From contig JAILHF010000041.1 in assembly GCA_024696005.1 (NCBI GenBank), positions 1-64,000 on the forward strand: a DNA stretch of 64,000 bases, given 5' to 3'. This DNA is from Lachnospiraceae bacterium. GTDB lineage: Bacteria > Bacillota > Clostridia > Lachnospirales > Lachnospiraceae. The position numbers were made by a program, and so were the translations under genes. Shown one piece after another: positions 1 through 10,500 of this stretch. The notes below the pieces were generated by a model, which was not told the origin of the DNA, did not search any database, and saw only the letters and a list, made by a program, of their open reading frames with translations. Position 1 is the stretch's first letter; each line of letters opens with the position of its first letter.

Positions 1-2
1 GG

Positions 3-2681
3 TCAAAGGAGAGCGACTACGCCAGCCGTCCCAAAGAGATCACAAAGGATCTGTACCAGGTTAAGGAATACTACAGCATGACCTTTGACTTTAAGGGGCA
101 TGGCTACAGTGACAGCCCGATGTACGGCCCCTGGAGATATGAGCCCGGAGAAAAGCCGTACAAACCACTGGAGCCCAAAGAAGAAGGCTGGATATTCAAG
201 GGCTGGTATACTTCGGCTACGGATCACAGTGATGCGGCAAAGTTTGATTTTTCGCAGCCGCTCACAGGCAGTGTAGCAGTTTATGCATGGTGGGTGAAGG
301 AACATACAGTGACTTTCCACCTGAATAACGGCAGCAGCGATGATGTGTTCAAAGTGATACTCGTGGAGAACGGCAGCTATGTTGCCGCACCGGAGGAAAT
401 ACCGCAGAGAAAAGACTATGAGTTCCAGGTATGGTCTTTCAACCCCGAAGCCAGAGAGGGACTCAGCAGAAAGACCATAACAAAGGATACGGACGTCTAC
501 GCTCTCTGGAAGGATGTGAGTACCAAATCCGTGTTCTTTGATCTGAACGGCAAAACGGTCAGTGAAGAGCCGGGAATGCTTCATGTAGTGGCCGGGAACA
601 AGGTAAAGGAACCGAAAAAGCCTCAGGCGACGGAGGGCTGGGAGTTCCTTGGCTGGTATAAGGACAGCGGCTGTACGGACGGAAATGAGTTTGATTTTGA
701 AAATGAGCTGATCACGGAAGATACCATCCTGCATGCAAAGTGGTCGGATAAGCTGAAACTCTGGGTCGACGGCACGCAGGTGGATGCTTCGAACTGTGAT
801 AACGAAGCTTTCAGCTATGATATCGCCCGGCATGAGCTGACGCTGAAGGATCTTACTTTTTCCAAAACGAATGAGGAGATTCCGTCCGAAACGATACCGG
901 TAACAGCATTAAAAAAGCCGTATGTTGCCTATATCTATGCAGACGGTATGGATATCACGATCAAGGGCAAAGCGCGTATGTCGGGGGAAGAGCTTATCAA
1001 TGTTGCCGGGATACTCGTTGGCGGAAGCGTGACGCTGGACGGGGATTTTGAGATTTGTGATACCGGCGCTGCGATCTATGCCCGGAATGTGATCATAAAC
1101 GGCGGGAGCATCAAGGCCGACAGTAAAGCTATAGGCGACGACGATAAATACGGCAATACAAAAATGCCCTACGGTATCTGGGCGGCAAGTTCCATAGAGT
1201 TTAACGGCGGTACGACGGATATCGATCTGATTGATGCGGTGGATGGGTATGCCCTGGCAGTACGCGCAGGGGATATCAGTATAAACGACGGGGAAGTTCA
1301 TCTCAAAGTTCAGGAATATACCGACGCGAAACTGATAAAGAATCACGGAAAAGTGAACAATTCCCTGAATATCCTGGGACCTGCCGGAGTAGCTTTTGAC
1401 GCAGGAAGACAGTGTTTTGTGGATGCTTACGGCGAGGAGGCTGTGGAGGTACGGCTTGGGAAAGGGGAGAATCCCTGGTGCATCGTTCGCTTTAGCGTAA
1501 ACGGCATAAGTGCTTCCGCACCTGTATCGCAGAGTGTAAAACGAGGAACGAAAGCAAAGGTACCCGTGGCGCCGTACGCGGCCGGATTTGAATTTTGCGG
1601 CTGGTATACTGCTGCCACCTGTAAGGATGAAGAACGCTTCAATTTTGATACCCCCGTCACGGAGGATATCACCCTGTACGCGAAGTGGGAAAAGAGCAGT
1701 GAAACAGATCCGGCGGAGCACCCGGAGATCCTTGTGGGCTCGCAATCTCCCCTGGATCCCGTGCCGGTCATCGGCCCCATGACAACGGATCTGTATCTGG
1801 TCAAAGGACAGAAGTTCATCATCCCGGACTGCTGGGTGATCAAGAGGGACGACAAGGACAGCAAAAAGATCATCAGCATCAGCAAGAAGGGACAGTTCAA
1901 GGCAAAGAAGACCGGCGAGGCAAAGATCTGGTACGGTGACCGCGTCGTCAACGTGCATGTGATGCAGCCTGCGGTCACGAAATCCCTGAAGCTGGAGGCC
2001 GGGCAGACGGAAAACAGACAGATCAGCGTAAGCGGCATCGATCCGGTAGCAATGCCCGTGTTCTTTTACAGTGCCAATCCCGAAGTGGCCCGGGTGGATC
2101 AGTACGGCAATGTCTATGCATATGCGAAGGGCAGCGTGGTCATCACGGCCTATATCAACGGCAGCGCCTATAAATGCAAGGTGACGGTCACGGAGAATAA
2201 CGGCACGACAAGGGAACGCAGCATGTACATGGTCAGCGGCTCCACCAGGCCGATCAGGGTAAAGGTCAAAGGGGTAAAGAAGCTGGAATGGACCAGTTCG
2301 GATCCGGAGGTTGCGGAGCTGAATGACGCAAAGACGAAAGTGACGACAAAGAAGCCGGGGATGGCGGTCCTTACGGCGAAGGCAGGCTCGGATCCCATGG
2401 ATACCTATTCCATATATGTTTTCTCCGAGGATAACGGCCTTTACGGGAATTATCTTGAGGGCAGGAACAACAAGTACAGCATGAAAATGAATACCGGCGA
2501 AAAGAAGCAGAGTGTGCTGGAAATGAATTATCTGCAGCATTCCGTGCTCTTTAAGAGCAGCAAGCCGGATATTGCCTTCCTGGACGAGTATGGCAATGTG
2601 GTCGCCAGGAGGAAAGGAAAGGCGAAGTTCAGTGCCAAGGTGAACGGCAAGACCATCACGATCAATGTGACGGTGGAGTGA
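3..2681 (+). CDS. Large secreted InlB-repeat / Ig-like surface protein, 5' partial
   Basis: The reading frame is open from the first bases of the window, before the ATG listed at 78, so the gene starts upstream and the N-terminus is missing. Counting from that ATG, the protein has InlB-type (Listeria-Bacteroides) repeats near residues 37-72, 187-222 and 503-538, each with a GWY core and a closing LYAKW-like strand. An 'LWVDGTQV' module starts near 227, and bacterial Ig-like (BIG2-type) modules fill about 560-867. Such proteins are extracellular and usually act in adhesion or glycan binding; the actual ligand cannot be read from sequence. The C-terminus ends in an Ig strand with no LPxTG motif or hydrophobic tail. 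Two further large proteins of the same style follow on the same strand. Confidence 0.85.
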   Translation, partial: SKESDYASRPKEITKDLYQVKEYYSMTFDFKGHGYSDSPMYGPWRYEPGEKPYKPLEPKEEGWIFKGWYTSATDHSDAAKFDFSQPLTGSVAVYAWWVKEHTVTFHLNNGSSDDVFKVILVENGSYVAAPEEIPQRKDYEFQVWSFNPEAREGLSRKTITKDTDVYALWKDVSTKSVFFDLNGKTVSEEPGMLHVVAGNKVKEPKKPQATEGWEFLGWYKDSGCTDGNEFDFENELITEDTILHAKWSDKLKLWVDGTQVDASNCDNEAFSYDIARHELTLKDLTFSKTNEEIPSETIPVTALKKPYVAYIYADGMDITIKGKARMSGEELINVAGILVGGSVTLDGDFEICDTGAAIYARNVIINGGSIKADSKAIGDDDKYGNTKMPYGIWAASSIEFNGGTTDIDLIDAVDGYALAVRAGDISINDGEVHLKVQEYTDAKLIKNHGKVNNSLNILGPAGVAFDAGRQCFVDAYGEEAVEVRLGKGENPWCIVRFSVNGISASAPVSQSVKRGTKAKVPVAPYAAGFEFCGWYTAATCKDEERFNFDTPVTEDITLYAKWEKSSETDPAEHPEILVGSQSPLDPVPVIGPMTTDLYLVKGQKFIIPDCWVIKRDDKDSKKIISISKKGQFKAKKTGEAKIWYGDRVVNVHVMQPAVTKSLKLEAGQTENRQISVSGIDPVAMPVFFYSANPEVARVDQYGNVYAYAKGSVVITAYINGSAYKCKVTVTENNGTTRERSMYMVSGSTRPIRVKVKGVKKLEWTSSDPEVAELNDAKTKVTTKKPGMAVLTAKAGSDPMDTYSIYVFSEDNGLYGNYLEGRNNKYSMKMNTGEKKQSVLEMNYLQHSVLFKSSKPDIAFLDEYGNVVARRKGKAKFSAKVNGKTITINVTVE

Positions 2682-2774
2682 GTGCCTGAAAGTACAGTGC
2701 ATATGGTAATAGATAAACCATTTTCCAAATAAAGGGCGCGAGAGCGCAGAACACGTAAAAAAAGGAGGGAGAAA

Positions 2775-5700
2775 ATGAAAAAACAAACGTTGCGATGGTT
2801 GAGCAGGTTCATGAGCCTGATCCTGCTGCTTGTCACGCTGCCTTTGCCGGAACTGAAGGTGTTTGCGGCAGAGGAGCACTATGGGATATGGATCGGGAAC
2901 AAGGAGTTCACGTCCGAACATACGACGATCAACGGTGATAAAGGGACCGCGACCTATAATCCCAACAGCGGCTTGGTCACTTTTGACAACTTTGAGAATC
3001 ATGCCGGAGAGTCCCATGAAGGAGCAGATGGAAAGAAATATCTGTTCTATGTCGAGGATACTACGGATGACAGTGATGCCAATTTTGTCGAATTTACCGG
3101 AAAAGCGACTTTCAAAAGCTTATGGATGTCGGAATACGGCCTGGGGGCGGAAGCAGAAACGTGGCTTAATATTGCTAGCGGGGCGGATATCACTTTCAAA
3201 ATGTACAATACCGCGATCGATCTGCCCGAAGGCGCTGTTGATGTTTATGGAAAGCTGACGGTTGATGTTGAACTGGATGGGGACAGTGAGATCAGCGCTG
3301 TATACGCATCAACGCTGGAAAATAGTGGAACCGTCGATGTGATGCTGAAAAATAAATCTGCATCCGGCAATACAGGCAGCTGTACCGGAATAAGATGCAA
3401 AACTTACCTGTGGAATTACGGCAAGCTGAACTTGATCCAGGATCCCGGCGACGGGCCGGTCAGAAGCGGATTATATGTGGAGGATCGTGACCCGCATTAT
3501 GCGAAAAATGCTCAAACGATCATGTTGTATGGCGAAACGAATGTACGGGTAAATGGCGAGGACAGTGTCGCGATCGGTGCAAATGAGGATAATGCGCATG
3601 GATATGTCGTGATAGGCGGTGAAGTGTTTGCCCAGGGCGGGATGTATGCGTTCATGGTAAAAGCGCTGTCCTGGGATGATTATATGAAGGATTTGCTTTA
3701 TATCAAAAATCCCGAGGACGGCGTGTTCTCCGCAGACGGGAGGACGATCTTTGACAGCGAGGGAAATGTTGCGACAGCTGTCGAGATCGCAGCGCCTGAG
3801 CATTACGGTCTCTGGGTCGGCAGCACGGAAGTGACGGCGGCCAACTGCAAGAATATCCCGGGCATCGAGGGAACGGACGCAAAAGCTTCTTTCGATCCCA
3901 ATACCTCAACCCTCAAGTTTGAAGGAAACGTGACGGGGGTAGAGAGTCTGCATGACGGTGCCATCATCGAAGCCACCCGTTTCCTGAACATCGAAGGAAA
4001 TGCCGTGTTGCAGAATGCAAACGCGGAGGACGGCATCCGGCTTAAGGACGACATGACCGGCTCTGTGACCATTTACGGCGATATCGAGCTGAGAGCAAAA
4101 AAGAACATGGTTAATGCGCCGAAGAAAGATCTGGTCATTAACGGAAAACTGAAGGCTTTCAATTCGGCGGAAGAGGTGGGGGAAACCGGAGTTTACTGCA
4201 AGAGCCTGACGGTGAATAAAGATGCCACACTCGATATTTCGGCTCCGAAGGGGAATTCGACAGGGACGCTCCTGGTAGCCGGAGACATGACGATCGAAGG
4301 AGGCAGTGTATCGGTCACGGGCATGGCACTTCTCTATGATATCATCATCTCGGGGAATCTTTCCATGGATCAGGGTAAGCTGGAGGTTTCGAGTACTGCG
4401 GCAATGGCGGCAATGTCGGTAAACGGAAAGGCGGAACTGAAAGACAGCGTTGTGAAGGTCATTAATCCGTTTGAGACGGGCGGCGGCGCTCTTCAGGTGT
4501 CTAAGCCTGTCTTTGCGGAGAACAGCATCCTCAGGGCAGAGTCGGCGGGGATCGCGCTCACTGCCAAGGACGGCCTGTATCCGAAAAATTCGGAGGTTTA
4601 TGCCGCCAGCACGACTGATTTCGGCATCGCGTGTAATTTCCTTGAGATGGAGTCCGGAAAGCTCGAAGCTCAGGGCGCTACGCAGGCGATCGATTCCAAG
4701 GAAGGCTTTGACTTAAAGGACACCGTGACGATCACGGATCCGGTCGGCGGCAAGATCGTGAACAAGGTGATCGTGGAAGCGGACGGCGCCACGCCGGCCA
4801 AGCACGTGATGATCGATGGCGGAACCTATTATAAGCTTTGGGTCGATGCAAAGCAGATCAGCGACAAGAATGCCTCCAACATCACCTTCCCGGGAGGCGG
4901 CAGCGCCAGCTACGATCCGACAACAAAGACCCTGACCTTTAACGGTGACGATACGGTACTGATCAACACATATTTCTTTGATTCGGACTTGAATTCCGCC
5001 GGCATCTATGCGGAGCAGGATCTGACCATCAAGGGAAAGGTGACGATCAACAGTGCGGAATGGGCGCCGAGGTTTGCGATCTTTGTAAACGGCAATTATA
5101 TCCTGACCCTTGAGGACGCCGAAGTTGTATGTCCTTATGCCCATAAAGAAGGGGCCGTTGATGTGAGCTCGGGCATGCTCAAGCTTCAAAACAGCAGGCT
5201 CGACACGAAGGCTGCTATTTATGCCAAAGAACTTGTTTTGGACAAAGGCTATATTCATGCCGAAGATCAGGGGCAGGTAAAGGCCGGCGTCATAGACGTG
5301 TACGGTGACCTCGATCTGCGTTCGGGAAGCATCGAAGTGCTCGAGACCACGGAAGATGTGGCAGGCATTAATGTTTCCAAGAGTTTTGAGATGGATGAAA
5401 ACGGTACCGTGAAGGTCGAAAAGAACGGAAAAGGATCCTTCGCTTTTTCGGCGCAGGGCGGGCTGGGAATGGAAGGCGGAAGCCTTACGATCAGCGGAAA
5501 CGGCGCAGGGACTTACGGACTGGACCAGACGGCGGTATGGATGGCAAACGGCGCAGACATCAACATCGAGCTGACGGGAGAGAATGCCATGGCAGCCGAT
5601 TGCAACTCGGGGACCTTCGAGATCCTTGACGGGCGCTTTACCGCAACTGTTAGCGCAAACGGAAGCAAAGGCGTTACCGCAGATAAGCTGCTGCTGGAGA

Positions 5701-7379
5701 AAGGGACATTCTCGGTAGAGAGTTATGATCTGGCTTTGGAAACGGAAAAGCTGCAGATGAAGGGCGGAAAACTGAGTGCCCTGAGTACTAAGACGGATGG
5801 GCAGGCGATCAAGGTGGCATCCGGAGGTTTTGAGCTTTCGGAAGGCGTGGGGATCGTTGAGCCCGAGGGCGGCGATTTCAATGCGGCCGGAACAACGGTC
5901 GTGAACAAGGAAGGAAAGACCGCGTCGAAAGTGGTGCTGTCGGCAGAAAAGAAGTATGATACGGAAGATGCCGTGTGGAACCTCTTCACCACCGCCACCG
6001 CAAGCTTCGAGATCGCGGCCCTGAGCAGCACCGGCGAGCGCGAGAATATCAATGCAAAGTCGGCAAAATTCTATGACGCGAAGCTGAACGGAAATACCAT
6101 TACTGTTGCCTTAAAGAGCGGTGTGAACCGGAAAAAGGCTGCCGCTGCCGCAAATTCCGTTCTGGAATTTGACCTGGGCGAAGGCGGAACGGTGGTATAC
6201 GTGATGCCCGTGGAGTATAAGAAGCCGATCCTGAAGCTTGCGACTTCTTCCGTGCTGATCAAGGACGGAGCGGATACGCTCGTGAAAACGCAGGTTCTGG
6301 CCAAGACCTCGGAAGGTACCTTCCTGCCTTTCCCTCTCTACGGAGCCATCGTCAATTACGGCACCACGGCGGCTAGCGTGGACGGCTACGGTTATGTCCA
6401 GTTCCATGCTTCTTCCGCAGGAAAGGGTGCAAAGCTTTCCATCGCGATGGGCGGGTGGGAAAGCCCCATTGAGCTGAAGTTCAATGTCAAGACCACGACG
6501 AAGGATGTGCTGAGTTCGGAGATTTCCCAGAAAAAGAAGCTGGTCCTGAACAAGAACATGGCGGGACAGAATTACCAGTCCCAGCTGATGCTGAACGGAC
6601 AGGCTGTGACGGGAGACAAGGTGGAGGTCACCAAGGGCTCTGAAGTGGCAGGGATCACTTCGGAAGGAAGGCTTTTCATCCAGGCTCAGTCCGAGACAAA
6701 GCCGGGGAACTATAACGTGGAAATCAGCCAGAAGGGCGGAAGCGCCAAGCTTAAGTTCAAGGTAAAGGTGAGTGACACGGCACTGGATCAGGCCATCAGC
6801 CTGAAGATCGTGCAGAAATATGATGTGGTGACCGGACAGCCCATGGTGCTGACGCCGGTCTGCAAGGATGCGGAGTTCTTTGCCCTCGGCGCCGGCGTGG
6901 AATGCGGCAAGAACGTGGCGTATGCGGAAACGGATATCGCGGGAAACATTTACATCGCTTTCGATGATGGAAGCCTGAATGCGAAGAACCTGAACATCGG
7001 CGACATGAAGATCACACTGACGAGCGGCAGCAGCAAGGCCGTTGTCAACCTGAAGAACGTGAAGGCAAAGAAGACGACGCCGAAGGTACGGGCAGCCGTG
7101 GTGAACATCAGCCCCGATGCAAAGGGTGAAGTGAAGGGCAGTGTCAATCTGCAGTGCGTCTATAAGGATGCCGGCGGAAACCTGAGGGTGATGATCCCCA
7201 ATACGGTGACGATTGGGACTGCCAAAGGCGGAGAATTCGTTGTCAACGATTACGACCGGACCGAGATCGACGTGAAGTCCCTTTCGGGCAAGAGCGGAAG
7301 CGTGAAAGCGACGCTGACTTTCGCGGGTGGTGTGACAAAGGGTGTTACCATAAAGGCAAAAGCGGTAAAGAAAAAATAG
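2775..7379 (+). CDS. Large secreted beta-rich repeat protein
   Basis: 1534 residues. The start is fixed by an AAAGGAGG ribosome site a few bases upstream and by a clear signal peptide (basic MKKQTLRW, hydrophobic LILLLVTLPL, cleavage near VFAA). Three long units each open with an aromatic-LW(V/I)-type motif, near residues 35 (HYGIWIG), 342 (HYGLWVG) and 685 (YYKLWVD). Each is followed by strand-rich Gly/Asn/Asp sequence suggesting a beta-helix or carbohydrate-binding fold. The last ~400 residues are Ig-like modules rich in Lys. No LPxTG, SLH or choline-binding motif is visible; the protein ends KAVKKK. It is probably secreted and held by charge or by an unrecognised domain. It shares the LWVG module with both neighbours, so the three genes look like an expanded paralogous cluster. 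Function unknown beyond surface or glycan contact. Confidence 0.85.
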   Translation: MKKQTLRWLSRFMSLILLLVTLPLPELKVFAAEEHYGIWIGNKEFTSEHTTINGDKGTATYNPNSGLVTFDNFENHAGESHEGADGKKYLFYVEDTTDDSDANFVEFTGKATFKSLWMSEYGLGAEAETWLNIASGADITFKMYNTAIDLPEGAVDVYGKLTVDVELDGDSEISAVYASTLENSGTVDVMLKNKSASGNTGSCTGIRCKTYLWNYGKLNLIQDPGDGPVRSGLYVEDRDPHYAKNAQTIMLYGETNVRVNGEDSVAIGANEDNAHGYVVIGGEVFAQGGMYAFMVKALSWDDYMKDLLYIKNPEDGVFSADGRTIFDSEGNVATAVEIAAPEHYGLWVGSTEVTAANCKNIPGIEGTDAKASFDPNTSTLKFEGNVTGVESLHDGAIIEATRFLNIEGNAVLQNANAEDGIRLKDDMTGSVTIYGDIELRAKKNMVNAPKKDLVINGKLKAFNSAEEVGETGVYCKSLTVNKDATLDISAPKGNSTGTLLVAGDMTIEGGSVSVTGMALLYDIIISGNLSMDQGKLEVSSTAAMAAMSVNGKAELKDSVVKVINPFETGGGALQVSKPVFAENSILRAESAGIALTAKDGLYPKNSEVYAASTTDFGIACNFLEMESGKLEAQGATQAIDSKEGFDLKDTVTITDPVGGKIVNKVIVEADGATPAKHVMIDGGTYYKLWVDAKQISDKNASNITFPGGGSASYDPTTKTLTFNGDDTVLINTYFFDSDLNSAGIYAEQDLTIKGKVTINSAEWAPRFAIFVNGNYILTLEDAEVVCPYAHKEGAVDVSSGMLKLQNSRLDTKAAIYAKELVLDKGYIHAEDQGQVKAGVIDVYGDLDLRSGSIEVLETTEDVAGINVSKSFEMDENGTVKVEKNGKGSFAFSAQGGLGMEGGSLTISGNGAGTYGLDQTAVWMANGADINIELTGENAMAADCNSGTFEILDGRFTATVSANGSKGVTADKLLLEKGTFSVESYDLALETEKLQMKGGKLSALSTKTDGQAIKVASGGFELSEGVGIVEPEGGDFNAAGTTVVNKEGKTASKVVLSAEKKYDTEDAVWNLFTTATASFEIAALSSTGERENINAKSAKFYDAKLNGNTITVALKSGVNRKKAAAAANSVLEFDLGEGGTVVYVMPVEYKKPILKLATSSVLIKDGADTLVKTQVLAKTSEGTFLPFPLYGAIVNYGTTAASVDGYGYVQFHASSAGKGAKLSIAMGGWESPIELKFNVKTTTKDVLSSEISQKKKLVLNKNMAGQNYQSQLMLNGQAVTGDKVEVTKGSEVAGITSEGRLFIQAQSETKPGNYNVEISQKGGSAKLKFKVKVSDTALDQAISLKIVQKYDVVTGQPMVLTPVCKDAEFFALGAGVECGKNVAYAETDIAGNIYIAFDDGSLNAKNLNIGDMKITLTSGSSKAVVNLKNVKAKKTTPKVRAAVVNISPDAKGEVKGSVNLQCVYKDAGGNLRVMIPNTVTIGTAKGGEFVVNDYDRTEIDVKSLSGKSGSVKATLTFAGGVTKGVTIKAKAVKKK

Positions 7380-7385
7380 GATGTA

Positions 7386-7411
7386 AAAGGGGGTGGTTAT
7401 CCGCCCCCTTT
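7386..7411 (+). terminator. Hairpin terminator after the second surface protein gene
   Basis: An 11-bp stem, AAAGGGGGTGG against CCGCCCCCTTT with a UUAU loop, begins seven bases after the stop codon. The 3' arm ends in TTT but no long T-run follows, so termination may be partial. A separate promoter follows at once, which supports a transcription unit boundary here. Confidence 0.65.
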
Positions 7412-7428
7412 ATCAGATGTGTCCCCTA

Positions 7429-7457
7429 TTCACAGCTTTTACGATCTGTGATAAAAT
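7429..7457 (+). promoter_or_regulatory. Sigma-A promoter with extended -10
   Basis: TTCACA, a 17-base spacer, then TAAAAT preceded by TG-A (extended -10). It lies about 45 bases before the chosen start of the third surface protein gene and directly after the terminator hairpin. Confidence 0.7.
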
Positions 7458-7500
7458 GATAATCGGTGTATTTTTAATCTCATCAGGAAAGGAGACAAGA

Positions 7501-10500
7501 ATGAGACACGACAGAGCTTTGAGAAGACTGGTCTCGCTGATGCTGGCTTTTCTGCTGGTATTCGGTGAACTGGGCGGAAGCGGGCTGCGGGTATTCGCGC
7601 AGGGGGATGAGCCTGAGGAAGAGACGAACGTTTCGGAAGATTCCGGAGCGGGAGAAGCAGCTGTTTCGGAAAAAGAAGGCGGAGAGGAAGAAGCTCTGCC
7701 GGCCACGCCTACGGAAGGGGAGGAGGAGCCTGAACCGGATGAAGCAACAAATTATGATCTCTGGGTAGGTGGGATGCGTATCAATTCCGATAATAAGGGT
7801 GCGATCCCTCATCTTGAGGGGGACGGTGCAAGCGGAACCTATGATCCTGATACAAAAACCCTTACCCTGGATAAGGTGACGGGTATCAACGGAAGAGTGA
7901 AAATGGGGAGTGTCGTCGCTACGATCTATTCGAAGGATGAACTGAATATCCGCGGAAATGCCACGATTAATACCCCGGAAGGGTCGGTGATCTGGCTGGA
8001 TAACAGTGATGATCCCAAGAATCTGAGTATTCAGGGGAAGTTTACCTTTAACTCTTCTAAAAAAACTGCCGTGTATACCGAAGGCGCAATTACCATCAGC
8101 GGAGCGGATACCAGGCTGAGTGTTACGGGAACGGATGCCTGGGGAGTGAGCGGGAAAAGCGGGATCACCATCAACGGCGGTACCATTTATGCGACTGCGT
8201 TTTGCCCGATGAGTACGAATGGGGTCTTAGATTTTAAGGCGGGTGAGCTTACGCTGAAGACAAATAGTATCGGATGGTCTTCCGCTTTGTATGTTACCGG
8301 GGAAAACAGTGATATCAAGATCGGAAAAGGGTATGAGATCCTTACGCCCGACGGCGGGAGAATCCTGAAGAAAAACGAAGGAACAAAGGATCAGCAGGTT
8401 CAGATCGTGGATACGAAAGATGCAGAAGCAAGTGAGGTCTGCATCGGCGCGGAAGCTGAAAAGTATGATCTTTGGGTAGGTGATCTCCGGATCACGGCAA
8501 GGAATAAGGATAACATTCCGAATCTGGAAGGCAGCGGAGCAAAAGGGACCTATGATCCGGTAACGAAAACGCTTAATCTCACAAAGGTGAGCGGGATCAG
8601 TAATTCTTATCAGGGCAAGGATGCGGCTGGACACAGCTTCAAGAGTCTGATCTATACGGAAGGAGAGTTGAGCATTACCGGTGATGCCGAGCTTTCGAAT
8701 GAGAACGGTCACGTGATCTATGCAAGCCCCAAAACATCGCCGGCATACAGGAGCCTTTCTCTGACGGGGGATTTTGAGTTCAGCTCCAATTCATCTTCGA
8801 TATATGCATTAGGCAATGTGCAGATCAACGGAGAAGATACGAAGCTCGTGATGAAAACGGAAGGTACCTACGGCATTTCGGCCAAGGGTGCGGAAGGCAT
8901 CCGGATCAGTGCAGGAAGTGTAAAGGTCAGCGGCAGCGGCGGGCTCATTGCGGATAACAGCATTGTTTTCGCCGGCGGCACCACCGAGCTGGATGTGAGT
9001 AATGAGATGTATACCATAAAGGCGAAAACCATCACCCTGGGAGAGAACATGGGAGTGCTTTCGCCGGAAGGTGCGGCTCCCCGGAAATTTGAAGAGGGAA
9101 CGGCAAATGAATATATGTCCATAGCAGACGCCGGCGGCAAAAAGGTTAAAAAATGCACCATCGGCCGGGAACCGGAGAAATACGACCTCTGGATCGGCGA
9201 CAAGCAGGTCACTTCCGCGAATATGGAAGCACTTCCCAATCTGCAGGGCGGGACAGGTACTTACGATCCGGAGAAGAAGATCCTTGTGCTGAATAATGTG
9301 ACGGAGATCAAGGGAAGCCATAATAACGCTCTGATCGCAACGGAAATGAGCACGGATATCACCATCAGGGGGAAGGCCGTGCTGAACAACAATGGGGGCA
9401 GTGTGGTCTACACGCCGGGAAATGTTACGCTGGAGGGGAATATGGACTTTACCTCCGGAAAGAATGCTGCAGTGGACTGTTCCAAGCTGACCCTTAAAGG
9501 TGATCTGAAAGCAAAGGCAAATGAAAACGAGCGATATGCCCTTCATGTTTCTTCGGACCTGATCATGTCGGAAGGTACGGTCAAGCTGGAAGGACAGAAC
9601 GGTATCTGGTCTGCCGGGAATATCAAGATCAACGGCGGCGACTTAAGCATCGACGTGGCGGGAATGGCAGTATCTCTGACAGAGACCAAGGATATCACTC
9701 TTTCGGGCGGACTGGCTTATCTGGAGCCCGTGGGGGCGCATGTCGGCCAGAATCCGGAGAATGTCTACATGAAGACGATCCTGGATGGCGATGAAAAGCC
9801 CGCAAAGAAGGTACATGTCGGAAACAAAGAGGGAAGTCCGCTTGCGGTTACCCAGAAGAGCATCATGTACGGGGATACGCTCCCCGCACCGGAGTATGCG
9901 AAACCCGCTGAGGGCGGTACGGAAGTGCTCAGCTACAGCGGTGTGCTGAAAAAAGACAGCAGCGCCTACGGACCGACGGAAGAGCCGCCGAAGTATCCCG
10001 GTGACTATACGGTGATGGTATGCTATACGGTGGACGGAAAAGATTATGTCGGAACGGCTTCTTTCAGTATCTTCAAGAGAAATGTTGTCGCAAAGCTGAA
10101 GGCGGTGGACAGACCCTACCGGGAAGGGGACAGCCATGTGGATCTTGAGGTGGTCGAACTCCAGGGAGTGCTGGACGGCGATTCGGTATTCATCGACCTG
10201 AGCGAAGCCACCGGTGATATCGGGGGTGTTGATGCCGGAGAGAATATCCCCGTCTATGTGAGCGGAGTGAAATTAAGCGGTGCCGATCGTTTCCATTACG
10301 AAATGAATCCGATCATGGATGTAAAGGTCAATATCGAAAAGGCAGAGTGGACGGCCACGGAGACCAGCTATCTCATCAAGGAAACAGAGATCGGCCATCC
10401 CGTGACCTGGACGCCGGACAGTAACTTTCTGGCAGCGGGCGGAAAACTGGATGCGGTGGAAGCGGATGCTGCGAGAAACCAGCTCGACGGAAGCGCCGTG

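Noticed and set aside
909-3017. 702-residue minus-strand ORF over the first surface protein gene
   Set aside because: Composition is His/Arg/Leu-rich without a domain, and it mirrors a plus-strand gene with clear repeats. It is an antisense shadow of codon bias.
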